64,000 nucleotides of DNA from an uncultured Pseudomonadota bacterium (lineage in GTDB: Bacteria > Pseudomonadota > Gammaproteobacteria > Burkholderiales > JALYOK01). Below, one piece after another: positions 1-7,875 of the stretch; the stretch's first letter is position 1, and each line of letters begins with the position of its first letter. The position numbers and the translations under genes were made by a program. The notes beneath the pieces were generated by a model. That model did no database searches and was not told the DNA's origin. It was given only the letters and a program-made list of their open reading frames with translations. The stretch spans positions 1-64,000 of the forward strand of contig CADEHE010000013.1 of assembly GCA_902826775.1 (NCBI GenBank), written 5' to 3'.

Positions 1-25
1 ATTAGAGCAGAATCTTCACTTATCC

Positions 26-655
26 CTATGTCCTATTTTCTGGGACCGGCTCTATGCTCGGCAATCCGTTTAGGGGTCTAAGTTCTCCTTTACAAACTTC
101 GTCGAAAACGTTCTTGATGAATTTAACTGAACTGGCATTCTCATTAAGAAGTGTTCTTAAACTTTTAACGTCGATATTGGGCGATTGAAAATAATCCGAA
201 TTCAGCAAATATTGCTTAATGCTGTTTACGTCTTTACTCGAAAATCCGCTATCCAAATTTACAAGCAAGCGCGACACGGCTTTTTCATTCTTGATTTTTG
301 CGTATGGACAGAAATTCATTCCATTCAAATTGCTAGCGAGATCAATCGGATCAGAAATTTCGAGGCTTTTGTAGTTTTTCATCGCCGCGAATTGGACACC
401 TAAATAGACGGGTGCAATTTGACCTTGATGCGATTGATTTTGGGTCAAGAGAAAGGCGTCGACTAAAGTACTTGTCGCAAAGGCGCCGCACATTGAAAGC
501 TCGCCCATATCTGTAACGGCGATTTTGTTTAGTGGCTCAGTTTGATCAAGCCGAATAGTCGAACAGTCTTCGGGCCGCGTGAATTGAAAAGTCTCAGCCT
601 TTAAGGTCGTAAAAACTGCAAGTAGGGCTAACAATAATATAGAGTTGATTTTCAA
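26..655 (-). CDS. Secreted protein with a papain-like active-site-like motif, AT-rich gene
   Basis: The 209-residue product starts with a signal peptide (hydrophobic run at about residues 5-18, cleavage near Ala20). No family was recognised with certainty. Around residues 50-66 it reads MGELSMCGAFATSTLVDAF, which resembles the Q-x-G-x-C-x-A-F-A active-site helix of bacterial papain-like (C1) peptidases. The usual upstream Gln is not evident, and no catalytic His/Asn segment follows before the stop, so it may be a truncated peptidase or an unrelated fold. The gene is far more AT-rich than everything to its right and uses A/T-ending codons, which suggests recent transfer. Confidence is for the gene being real, not for a function. 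Confidence 0.55.
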   Translation of the reverse strand: MKINSILLLALLAVFTTLKAETFQFTRPEDCSTIRLDQTEPLNKIAVTDMGELSMCGAFATSTLVDAFLLTQNQSHQGQIAPVYLGVQFAAMKNYKSLEISDPIDLASNLNGMNFCPYAKIKNEKAVSRLLVNLDSGFSSKDVNSIKQYLLNSDYFQSPNIDVKSLRTLLNENASSVKFIKNVFDEVCKGELRPLNGLPSIEPVPENRT

Positions 656-896
656 GACACTTCCCGTTTTCTTCGCACCAGGTCTTGCATTTTAGTTCAC
701 TACTATTTCTCTATCTGCGGGATCGCGGATGGACGGGCAACTCTTGCAATCTCACACGCAATCACCTGCTAGGCCGATGATAGAGGCCTAGCCAACAACA
801 ATTAAGGCGAGACGCAACGGCACCCGCGCCAATGCGCGGGCACTGTTCGTCTTCAACTAGCTAGTGTGTGCGGGGATTTTGCTCGCAACGCTAGTT

Positions 897-1211
897 CTAC
901 TTCACCGGCCAAAACGGCGCACTCTTCAGTATGCGCGTCTGCTGTTTGACGAAATAGCCGCCGGCTTTTTTCAGATACGCCTGCCACGCCGGATCGGCTT
1001 GCATCTTGGCGCGTTTTTGTTCGCGATCGGCCATGCTGTCGTACGCCCACATATGCACGATGCTGTTGAAATCGCCGACTTCGACGATGAAGTAGCCGAA
1101 CGGTTTGCCTAGGTGCTTGCTCTGCGTCGCCAGACCTTCCTTCTCGTACAGCTCTAGTATTTCGGCCATCTTGCCGGGGGCGACTTGGTAGGTGCGTTCA
1201 TCGATAATCAT
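897..1211 (-). CDS. NIPSNAP family protein
   Basis: The product has 104 residues, the usual length of a single-domain bacterial NIPSNAP protein (dimeric alpha/beta ferredoxin-like fold). Typical features are the N-terminal DERTYQVAPGKM segment, the GYFIVEVGDFNSIVHMWAYDS core and the R-x-x-R-A-K-M-x-x-D-P-x-W-x-x-Y block near residues 68-79. The biochemical role of these small proteins is unknown; they often sit beside catabolic genes. The gene stands alone on this strand, with a purine-rich stretch (ggagagagcc) just upstream of the ATG. No catalytic residue can be named. Confidence 0.85.
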   Translation of the reverse strand: MIIDERTYQVAPGKMAEILELYEKEGLATQSKHLGKPFGYFIVEVGDFNSIVHMWAYDSMADREQKRAKMQADPAWQAYLKKAGGYFVKQQTRILKSAPFWPVK

Positions 1212-1378
1212 GGCTCTCTCCTCTGTGGGTAAATACTGCGGTGCGGACGTAATGATGCCATGAGTGTAAGCACGTTCGCTCGCTGCGCTGGAGTAGGCGA
1301 ACGACGGCAGGAAGGAGAGTCGGCTAAAATCAGCCGCTAAGCGAGCGCATTGGCGCTCGATTCCGAAGGGGCAAGCAA

Positions 1379-2668
1379 ATGGTAAGGTTTCTCAAGAACG
1401 GCATCAGCGCCGAGCAAGATGCCGCTGATGTAGAAAAAGTTCGCAATACGGTCGAAGGCATTCTCGCCGACATCGGCAAGCGCGGCGACACCGCGGTGCG
1501 TGAGTATTCGCAGAAGTTCGACAACTGGAACCCGACCAATTTTCGCTTGAGCAAAGGCGAAATCGAAGATTTGGTGCGGCAACTCGGCAGCGACGTGGTT
1601 GCGGACATCAAGTTTGCGCAAACGCAAATCCGCAACTTCGCGCAAATTCAGCGCGATGCGCTGAAGGATGTCGAAGTCGAAACCATGCCGGGTGTGACAC
1701 TGGGGCACAAGAACATTCCGGTCAACAGCGTCGGCTGCTACGTGCCGGGCGGCAAGTATCCGCTCGTTGCTTCCGCGCACATGAGCGTGGTCACCGCGCG
1801 CGTGGCGGGCGTCAAGCGCATCATCGCCTGCGCGCCGCCGTATCAAGGCAGGCCGCATCCGGCCATCGTCGGTGCGATTCATCTCGCCGGCGCGGACGAT
1901 ATCTACACCGTCGGCGGCGTGCAAGCGATCGGTGCGATGGCGCTCGGCACCGCAACGGTTTCGGCGTGCGACATGATCGCCGGGCCCGGCAATGCGTTCG
2001 TTGCGGAAGCCAAGCGCCAGCTATCCGGCCGCGTCGGCATCGATCTGTTCGCCGGGCCGACCGAAACGTTGGTGATCGCCGATGAAACTTGCGACGCGGA
2101 AATGTGCGCGACCGATTTGCTCGGGCAAGCCGAGCACGGGCCGAACTCGCCCGCGATCCTGCTGACCAATTCGGAAAAGCTCGCACGCGAGACCATGGCG
2201 GAAATCGACGTTCAACTCAAAACCCTGCCCACAGCGCCGATCGCGGGACAGGCTTGGCGCGACTACGGCCAAGTGATCGTCTGCGACACTTATGAGGAAA
2301 TGATCGTCGAAGCCGACCGCATCGCTTCCGAACACGTGCAAGTGATGACGCGCGATCCGGATTACTTCTTGAAGAACATGACCAACTACGGTGCGCTGTT
2401 TTTAGGTCAAGAAACCAATGTCAGCTATGGCGATAAAGTGATCGGCACCAATCACACGCTGCCGACGCGCAAAGCGGCGCGCTACACCGGCGGACTCTGG
2501 GTAGGCAAGTTCCTAAAGACCTGCACCTACCAAAAAGTGAAGCCGGAAGTCAGCGCCATGATCGGCGAGTATTGCTCGCGGTTGTGTGCGATCGAGGGAT
2601 TCGCCGGCCACAAAGCGCAGGCGGATTTGCGCGTGAAGCGCTATGGGAAGAAAAAGGCAGCGGCGTAA
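1379..2668 (+). CDS. Histidinol-dehydrogenase-like NAD-dependent alcohol dehydrogenase
   Basis: This 429-residue member of the HisD superfamily keeps the zinc ligands of HisD: Gln250 and His253 (GQAEHGPNS), Asp352 (YGDKVIGTNH) and His411 (GFAGHKAQ), as well as the catalytic pair Glu318-His319 (ASEHVQ). No other histidine biosynthesis gene is nearby. The sequence style (GCYVPGGKYPL, NHTLPTRKAARYTGGLWVGKF) fits the catabolic paralogues such as sulfopropanediol 3-dehydrogenase (HpsN) better than biosynthetic HisD. It therefore probably oxidises a small diol or amino alcohol to an acid using NAD. The substrate cannot be read from the sequence. The ATG is preceded by a GAAGGGGCAA ribosome-binding stretch. 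Confidence 0.85.
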   Translation: MVRFLKNGISAEQDAADVEKVRNTVEGILADIGKRGDTAVREYSQKFDNWNPTNFRLSKGEIEDLVRQLGSDVVADIKFAQTQIRNFAQIQRDALKDVEVETMPGVTLGHKNIPVNSVGCYVPGGKYPLVASAHMSVVTARVAGVKRIIACAPPYQGRPHPAIVGAIHLAGADDIYTVGGVQAIGAMALGTATVSACDMIAGPGNAFVAEAKRQLSGRVGIDLFAGPTETLVIADETCDAEMCATDLLGQAEHGPNSPAILLTNSEKLARETMAEIDVQLKTLPTAPIAGQAWRDYGQVIVCDTYEEMIVEADRIASEHVQVMTRDPDYFLKNMTNYGALFLGQETNVSYGDKVIGTNHTLPTRKAARYTGGLWVGKFLKTCTYQKVKPEVSAMIGEYCSRLCAIEGFAGHKAQADLRVKRYGKKKAAA

Positions 2669-2697
2669 GGGTTTTATCACTGCAAGGCTAAGTCGCC

Positions 2698-2766
2698 GTC
2701 GTCCCCGCGCAGGCGGGGAGCCAAGTACTTTGACACAACCTGGATCCTCGCCTGCGCGGGGACGAC
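2698..2766. repeat. REP-like double-hairpin intergenic element
   Basis: Two 18-base arms (2698-2715 and 2749-2766) are exact inverted repeats, and each arm contains its own small hairpin of the form CCCCGC-GCAG-GCGGGG. This is the architecture of the REP/BIME-like elements with a CCCCGCG core that are scattered through many proteobacterial genomes. It sits between the HisD-like gene and the acetyltransferase, ending 10 bases before the latter's start. It could act as a transcript-stabilising or terminating structure. No other copy of this length was seen in the window. Confidence 0.75.
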
Positions 2767-2776
2767 GAGATGCTGT

Positions 2777-3265
2777 ATGAACCATCGTCTCGCAACGCTC
2801 ACCGACCTCCCCCGCATAGTCGAGATTTACAATTCGACGGTCGCTTCGCGCGTGGTCACCGCCGATTTGGAACCTGTGAGTGTCGCCAGCCGCGAGGCGT
2901 GGTTTCACGAGCACCGCAGCGATTTTCGCCCGTTGTGGGTCGCGGGAGATTGCGGCGAGATCAAAGGCTGGCTGAGTTTTTCACGCTTTTATCCGCGCGC
3001 GGCGTACGACAAGACCGCAGAGGTCAGCGTCTATGTCGATGAGCGCACGCGGCGCTCAGGAATCGCGAGTTACTTGCTCGAACAGGCGATCGGATACGCG
3101 CCAACCATCAAGATCGACACGCTGATCGGTTTTATTTTCAGCCACAACGAACCGAGCCTCAAACTCTTCGAGAAATTCGGCTTCGCGCGCTGGGGTTATT
3201 TGCCTGCAGTTACGGCGCTGGACGGCATCGAACGCGACGTGGTGATTGTCGGGCGCAAAGTCTGA
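2777..3265 (+). CDS. GNAT N-acetyltransferase, phosphinothricin acetyltransferase-like
   Basis: The 162-residue product is a single GNAT domain that moves an acetyl group from acetyl-CoA to an amine. The CoA-binding motif A is visible as VSVYVDERTRRSGIASYLL (about residues 83-101, R-R-S-G-I-A for the pyrophosphate loop). The downstream NEPSLKLFEKFGFARWGYLPAV block is typical of the PAT/Bar subgroup. The start chosen (MNHRL) lies just after the REP-like element. An overlapping out-of-frame ATG at 2770 gives no family match. Substrate is unknown; members of this subgroup acetylate phosphinothricin, methionine sulfoximine or other amino acids. Confidence 0.85.
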   Translation: MNHRLATLTDLPRIVEIYNSTVASRVVTADLEPVSVASREAWFHEHRSDFRPLWVAGDCGEIKGWLSFSRFYPRAAYDKTAEVSVYVDERTRRSGIASYLLEQAIGYAPTIKIDTLIGFIFSHNEPSLKLFEKFGFARWGYLPAVTALDGIERDVVIVGRKV

Positions 3266-3328
3266 CGCGGCACCGATCGATGCGATCGTTCGCGTTTCGA
3301 CCACTCAGCGCGCTCGCAGACGTTCGAT

Positions 3329-4096
3329 TCACTTCGCAGTGCCGTTGATGTAGGGTTTCAATGCCAGCGAAATGAACTTATGCGTCGGTGTCGGCACGCC
3401 AAGTTCGGCGCCGAGCTTGACCACCGCGCCGGAGAGCCACGGCAATTCCAAGCGGTTGCCGCGTTCCAAGTCGCCGCGCATAGATGCCACCATCGTCGCC
3501 GGCAGACCGTCGCCCCAAGCGAGCGATTTCTCGATCTGGTCGGGCGGCAGGTTTGCGCCCTTAGCGCGGCCGACTGCAACCACTTCAGAGATGGCCTCGC
3601 GCAGCATGGCGCGCAACTCCGGGTCTTCGCGGATCGGGCCGATCGGCTGGCGCATAAGGCTGGTCATGCCGCTGAAGCTGGCGAGAAAGACGAACTTCTC
3701 CCAGATTGCGCGCTTGATATCGTCGCTCAACACGTGATCGAAGCCGGCGCGCTGGCACAGCGCCGCAAATTGCTCGCAGCGCGACGAGCGCTTGTTATCC
3801 AGTTCGCCGAAAATCAAGCGCGCCATGCTGCCGTTGTGACGTATCACGCCGGGCGCTTCGATGAGTGCGGCGATCTCATGCGCTGCGCGCCCGACCAGTT
3901 CCTCGCCCGCGAACTGAATGCGCCCGGCGCTAGCTCGATACAAGCCGCTGATGACGTTGAAGACCGTGGTCTTGCCCGAGCCGTTCGGACCGATCAAAGC
4001 GACGATCTCGTCCGCCGCCACGTGCATGTCCAACTCGTGCACGGCACGCAAGCCGCCGAAGGCCATGCACAGGCCGGCGATATCGAGCAAGGGCAC
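3329..4096 (-). pseudogene. In-frame chimera: LivG-type ATPase N-terminus fused to ketopantoate reductase C-terminus
   Basis: Residues 1-74 are the start of a branched-chain amino-acid ABC ATPase (LivG type), including the P-loop GPNGSGKT at 36-43. From the IAAL at residues 75-78 onward the protein is the C-terminal part of a PanE/ApbA ketopantoate reductase. The ABC signature, Walker B and H-loop are gone, and so is the NADP-binding Rossmann half of PanE, so neither activity is expected. The PanE part repeats 429 bases of the intact panE at 5933-6856 exactly, then drifts to a similar but not identical C-terminus. LivG proteins typically carry H-E-I-A-A-L-G here, so a short IAAL/ATCGCCGC homology marks the joint. 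The open frame is continuous, so a fusion protein could be made. Confidence 0.85.
3446..3874. repeat. 429-base direct repeat, copy 1 (panE segment)
   Basis: Bases 3446-3874 are identical, by line-by-line reading, to 6050-6478 (offset 2604). On the low side the flanks remain similar but diverged (both encode a PanE C-terminus). On the high side the flanks are unrelated (LivG here, PanE Rossmann half in copy 2). Confidence 0.95.
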
Positions 4097-4173
4097 GCGG
4101 GTTCGAGGATCGAGGGTTGAGGTAAGGTTGCAGACAAAAGCGCAGCAGCGCTCGAGTCTGCTCGATCCTACTC

Positions 4174-5273
4174 CTACTTCACGACGATGGTTTTGACTTG
4201 TTGGAAACCGGCGCCCTTAACTTGGTAGACATAGATCGCTCCGCCCGCCACATCGCCTTTGTCATCGAAGCTGAACGGCACACCCAATGCGCCGCGGTAA
4301 TCTTTGATCGCGCGAACCGCGTCGCGCACCGCGATGCGATCGGTCTTACCCGCACGCTTGACCGCCTCCATAATGATGTTCGCTGCTTCGTAGGCGAGCG
4401 GGCCGTAAGAGCTGAGCGGGCCATACTTCGCTTCGAAGCTCTGCACGAACTTGGCGCCGGCGGGAACTTTCTTCATGTCCGGCACCAGGAACGTCACGTA
4501 GTTGCTTTCCGCGGCGGCGCCCGCGGCTTCGATGTAGTCCTTGGTCTCGAACTGCCCATCGGAGCCGATCATGCGCATGTCGAGTCCGACGTCCGGCAGT
4601 TGCTTGGCGATGAGCGAAGCTTCCGGCGCCCAAAGGCTCGCCGAGATCAAGTCGACATCTTTCGGCACTGTCCCAAGAATCGGACGGAAGTCCTTGTCGC
4701 CCGCGCGCACCTGATAGCGCAGCACCTTGGCGCCGAGCGATTTGGCGCGCTTCTCGAACTCATCGGCGCCGCCTTTGGGGCCGGTGGTGCCCTCGTCGAA
4801 AACCGCGATCTTCTTTGCTTTGAGCTCCTGAACCGCGAACATCGCTGCGGCCGGACCTTGCGCGTCGTCGCGCGCGCAGACGCGGTTGGTGTTGTAGAGC
4901 TTGCGGTCGGTGACTTTGGGATTGGTGCAACCCGGGCTGATCAGCACCAAATTCGACTTGTGCAGAATCTCGGATACCGGAATGCAGGTCACACTCGTTA
5001 TGCCCCACACGGCGCCGACCACCGCGGCGTCCGCCGCGGCTTTTTCCGCCGCCGCCAAGCCGATCTGCGGATTACCCTGATCGTCTGCGGCAAGCACTTC
5101 GATCTTCTTGCCCAGCACGCCGCCCTTGGCGTTCCACTCCTGGGCAGCGAGACGCACAGCGTTGGCCACTTCTTGGTCTTGTTCGGCGAGCGGTCCGGTC
5201 AGCGGCGCGCCAACGGCGCCGCCATGAAACATACCGCGCAGACAAGAAGCTTAAGCGTATGCCTGTTACTCAT
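4174..5273 (-). pseudogene. Branched-chain amino-acid-type ABC binding protein (LivK-like), frameshifted at the signal peptide
   Basis: The long frame (5232 down to 4174, 352 codons) encodes a periplasmic binding protein of the Leu/Ile/Val type: GPLTGPLAEQDQEVANAVRLA at the start, VLAADDQGNPQIGLAAAEKA, WGITSVTCIPVSEIL, and a C-terminal GALGVPFSFDDKGDVAGGAIYVYQV. It has no signal peptide. In another frame just upstream an ATG at 5273, with a strong GGGAGGAGAG ribosome-binding site 7 bases away, encodes a good signal sequence (MSNRHTLKLLVCAVCFMAAP) that hits a stop at 5199-5201. The first beta-strand expected between signal and GPLTGP is missing, so a small deletion has shifted the frame. The partner ATPase downstream is also broken, and no permease genes are present. 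Confidence 0.8.
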
Positions 5274-5410
5274 GCGACCGCTCTCCTCCCTGGAGGGGTA
5301 CGCCTACGTTGCACGGCTAGCGTAGCGCACCGAGGGCGTTGGGAGCAAGCAGCGGCACCCGCGCTTGCTGAGACCGCCTGCGCGCACAAAAACGCGCGAC
5401 CAAAGAAAGC

Positions 5411-5824
5411 CTAGCCGCTGGCAATCGCTCCGAGCTGCTGCAGCAGGCCCAAGAAGTCGGCTTGGCTCCAGCGCTCCACGCACTTGCCCTCTTGTATTCT
5501 CAGAATCGTGATTCCAGGCAGCGAAAACGTGCGCCCAGTAGGCGGCATGCCTTGGAAGTTCCCGAGATGCTTGCCATGCACGGCGAAGCGACAGACAACT
5601 TTCTCTCCGGCGGAGAAAATGTCCTCGAACACAAGCTGGGACTCCGGAAAAGCGGTCCAGAAACCTTCGTAGAATCGACGGATGCTCTCCAGCCCCGACT
5701 CGACCCCGGGATAGCCGTGCAGCACAGCGTTCGGGCTGTAAAGCTCCAGATAAGAAGCGAGCTTGCCTTGGTTCCAGTTGAGTCGCGCGCGATTAAGCAC
5801 CTCGATCTGCTTCGATGAGTCCAT
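5411..5824 (-). CDS. SnoaL-like / NTF2-fold ester-cyclase-type protein
   Basis: The product has 137 residues if started at the second Met (MDSSKQIEVL, preferred because the first six residues of the longer frame are not conserved-looking). It has the SnoaL-like alpha+beta barrel pattern: an N-terminal helix (LNRARLNWNQGKLASYLELY), the FYEGFWTAFPESQLVFEDIF stretch around residues 56-75, and GRTFSLPGITILRIQEGKCVERWSQAD. Such proteins can be polyketide cyclases, isomerases or plain ligand binders. It lies between the broken binding protein and panE on the same strand. The function cannot be narrowed further. Confidence 0.75.
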   Translation of the reverse strand: MDSSKQIEVLNRARLNWNQGKLASYLELYSPNAVLHGYPGVESGLESIRRFYEGFWTAFPESQLVFEDIFSAGEKVVCRFAVHGKHLGNFQGMPPTGRTFSLPGITILRIQEGKCVERWSQADFLGLLQQLGAIASG

Positions 5825-5932
5825 TCTGCCTCCGGTATCCATGCGGGCCTATTGCCGCTTTTGGAGTACGCAGTGCGTGTGGTCTTGGATGCGCGGAGTC
5901 CAGTCGTGTTAGCGTCACTAGGCGGCGGGCCG

Positions 5933-6856
5933 TTAGCTCGGCGCACCGTTGATGTACGGTTTCAGCGCCAGTGTGACGAATTTGTGCGTGGGCGTCGGCA
6001 CGCCCAGCTCGGTGCCAAGTTCCACCACCGTGCCAGACAGCCATGGCAGTTCCAAGCGGTTGCCGCGTTCCAAGTCGCCGCGCATAGATGCCACCATCGT
6101 CGCCGGCAGACCGTCGCCCCAAGCGAGCGATTTCTCGATCTGGTCGGGCGGCAGGTTTGCGCCCTTAGCGCGGCCGACTGCAACCACTTCAGAGATGGCC
6201 TCGCGCAGCATGGCGCGCAACTCCGGGTCTTCGCGGATCGGGCCGATCGGCTGGCGCATAAGGCTGGTCATGCCGCTGAAGCTGGCGAGAAAGACGAACT
6301 TCTCCCAGATTGCGCGCTTGATATCGTCGCTCAACACGTGATCGAAGCCGGCGCGCTGGCACAGCGCCGCAAATTGCTCGCAGCGCGACGAGCGCTTGTT
6401 ATCCAGTTCGCCGAAAATCAAGCGCGCCATGCTGCCGTTGTGACGTATCACGCCGGGCGCTTCGATGAGTGCGGCGATGTTGGCGACGCCGCCGATGACG
6501 CGCTCTTTGCCGTAAGCGGCGAGCAGTTGATCGGTTGCGATCACGCCGTTCTGAAACGACACGACCGTGGTAGCCGGGCCCACCAGCGGCGCGATCTCGC
6601 GCACCGCTTCGTCGGTGCTCCACAATTTAACGGCGATCATGACTAAATCGACGGCGCCGACTTCCGCAGGTTTGTCGGTTGCTTTCGCCGGCTTCAGCAG
6701 CAGATCGCCCTTGGCCGAAAGTATCTGCAGCCCGTTCGCCCGCATGGCGCGCAAGTGCTCGCCGCGCGCGATGAATGTGACGTCCGCGCCGCTCGCCGCC
6801 AAGCGCGCACCGAAATAGCCGCCTACGCCGCCCGTGCCCATCACCGCAATACGCAT
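5933..6856 (-). CDS. panE: 2-dehydropantoate 2-reductase family protein (ketopantoate reductase), intact
   Basis: The full-length 307-residue enzyme has the N-terminal NADP-binding Rossmann motif GTGGVGGYFGARLA (7-20), the SFQNGV loop (100-105), and the C-terminal helical domain with conserved Lys (SDDIKRAIWEKFVFLASFSGMTSL) and the R-G-x-x-x-E-x-x-x-L block near RGDLERGNRLELPWL. The family reduces ketopantoate to pantoate with NADPH for pantothenate/CoA synthesis. Some paralogues act on other 2-oxo acids, so the symbol is family-level. Bases 6050-6478 are duplicated exactly inside the chimeric gene at 3329-4096. This copy is the intact parent. Confidence 0.85.
   Translation of the reverse strand: MRIAVMGTGGVGGYFGARLAASGADVTFIARGEHLRAMRANGLQILSAKGDLLLKPAKATDKPAEVGAVDLVMIAVKLWSTDEAVREIAPLVGPATTVVSFQNGVIATDQLLAAYGKERVIGGVANIAALIEAPGVIRHNGSMARLIFGELDNKRSSRCEQFAALCQRAGFDHVLSDDIKRAIWEKFVFLASFSGMTSLMRQPIGPIREDPELRAMLREAISEVVAVGRAKGANLPPDQIEKSLAWGDGLPATMVASMRGDLERGNRLELPWLSGTVVELGTELGVPTPTHKFVTLALKPYINGAPS
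6050..6478. repeat. 429-base direct repeat, copy 2 (within intact panE)
   Basis: This is the exact partner of 3446-3874. It lies wholly inside the intact panE reading frame and includes the codons for IAAL (residues 127-130) at its upstream end, where the chimera joint lies. Confidence 0.95.
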
Positions 6857-7331
6857 TTGTCAGCCGCCGAGTCGTTGATCAAAGCGCGATGATACGAGAA
6901 AGCCTTCCGGCGCGCCGTGATGGGGAGCAGAGCGCAAGAAATGAGGCTGGCCATGCGAACAGTGGCGCGGCAGCGATTCAGATTTGGTGCCGCGAAAATC
7001 GTGGGCTAGGGACTGGGGATCGGACGGAGGAGGAGGATCCGCATCTCGGTTGGGGGCTTACACCGACAAGCCCAGCCACCAGCCCACGATTTCCGTGGCA
7101 ATCCCATTTAAGCGCCGGAAGCTAGCCGCAGCTTTGGCAGCGTGCAGCAAACCTGTGATGAAATATGGCAAGAATCTGGCGCGTGTCGTGAGCTTACTGT
7201 AGATACTACCGGCACGTTCAGGCTTCCAATCAATATACACGACATCTAGGCAATCATCCTATTCGCTGTATGCGACCCCAACCAGTGCGAGCGGCGCGAG
7301 CCTGTCGCAAGCCGCGAAGCAATGATCAATC
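6857..7331. other. Gene-free stretch between panE and the DUF488 gene
   Basis: No convincing coding region was found in these 475 bases. Short open frames on both strands have no recognisable motif or ribosome-binding site. The part closest to panE must hold its promoter. A 60-codon frame on the minus strand (7058-7240) could be a gene remnant, but nothing in it is recognisable. Confidence 0.5.
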
Positions 7332-7871
7332 TCAATCGAATAGCGAGCGGCCCATACCGCTGTCATAGACAAGTTCGCCATCCCGCACACGCGCTGCGGG
7401 CTGCATTCGATGGGGTTGCTGCGCCTCGTCGAGCAGATGGATTACGTGAGTACCTTGCGCCAGCAGGTAATCGGCGATGAAACTGCGGTGACATTGCTGC
7501 GGCGAGCGCTCGGCGCACATGATGACGAGGCGCTCGCGTTGCGCCCGCTCCACCAACTCGGCACAACACGCGCGGAATTGTACTGAGCCCATGTGATCGG
7601 CAAAACCGCGAAACGCTTCTTGCTCGATGGCGATATGCGGCGACGAGGCCGCGGGCTTGCGAAAGCCGCCGAGCGCTTTGCCTTGCCAATCGTATTGCAC
7701 GCCGATGCCGGCAAGCCCGTTTCGCAGCGCCTCGCGTGCGAAATGCGGGTAACGGCGCGAGGCGGGAAACGCACGCACATCGATCAGCGTTTCGATCCGC
7801 GCACGCTGCAGCACACCGAGAAAATCCGCCAGCGCGCGGCTGCCGTGGCCGATGGTGAAGATCGGAAGCAT
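7332..7871 (-). CDS. DUF488 domain protein
   Basis: The product has 179 residues when started at MLPIFTIGHG (7871). The longer frame upstream runs through the preceding gene and is unlikely. DUF488 hallmarks are the N-terminal TIGHGSRALADFLGVL, the LIDVRAFPASRRYPHF block and the C-terminal CAERSPQQCHRSFIADYL with its C-x6-C-H-R pattern. The function of this widespread small family is not established. The start lies 5 bases after the stop of the dioxygenase-like gene, so the two are probably co-transcribed with tyrS upstream. Confidence 0.85.
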   Translation of the reverse strand: MLPIFTIGHGSRALADFLGVLQRARIETLIDVRAFPASRRYPHFAREALRNGLAGIGVQYDWQGKALGGFRKPAASSPHIAIEQEAFRGFADHMGSVQFRACCAELVERAQRERLVIMCAERSPQQCHRSFIADYLLAQGTHVIHLLDEAQQPHRMQPAARVRDGELVYDSGMGRSLFD

Positions 7872-7875
7872 ACAA

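Noticed and set aside
1379..2668. Biosynthetic histidinol dehydrogenase (hisD)
   Set aside because: All catalytic residues fit the superfamily, but no his gene is nearby and sequence phrasing is closer to catabolic paralogues, so no hisD symbol was given.
3380..4120. Long plus-strand frames antisense to the LivG-PanE chimera (and the similar one at 5852-6646)
   Set aside because: They repeat because the DNA repeats. Their His/Arg/Ala-rich sequence is typical of antisense frames of high-GC genes.
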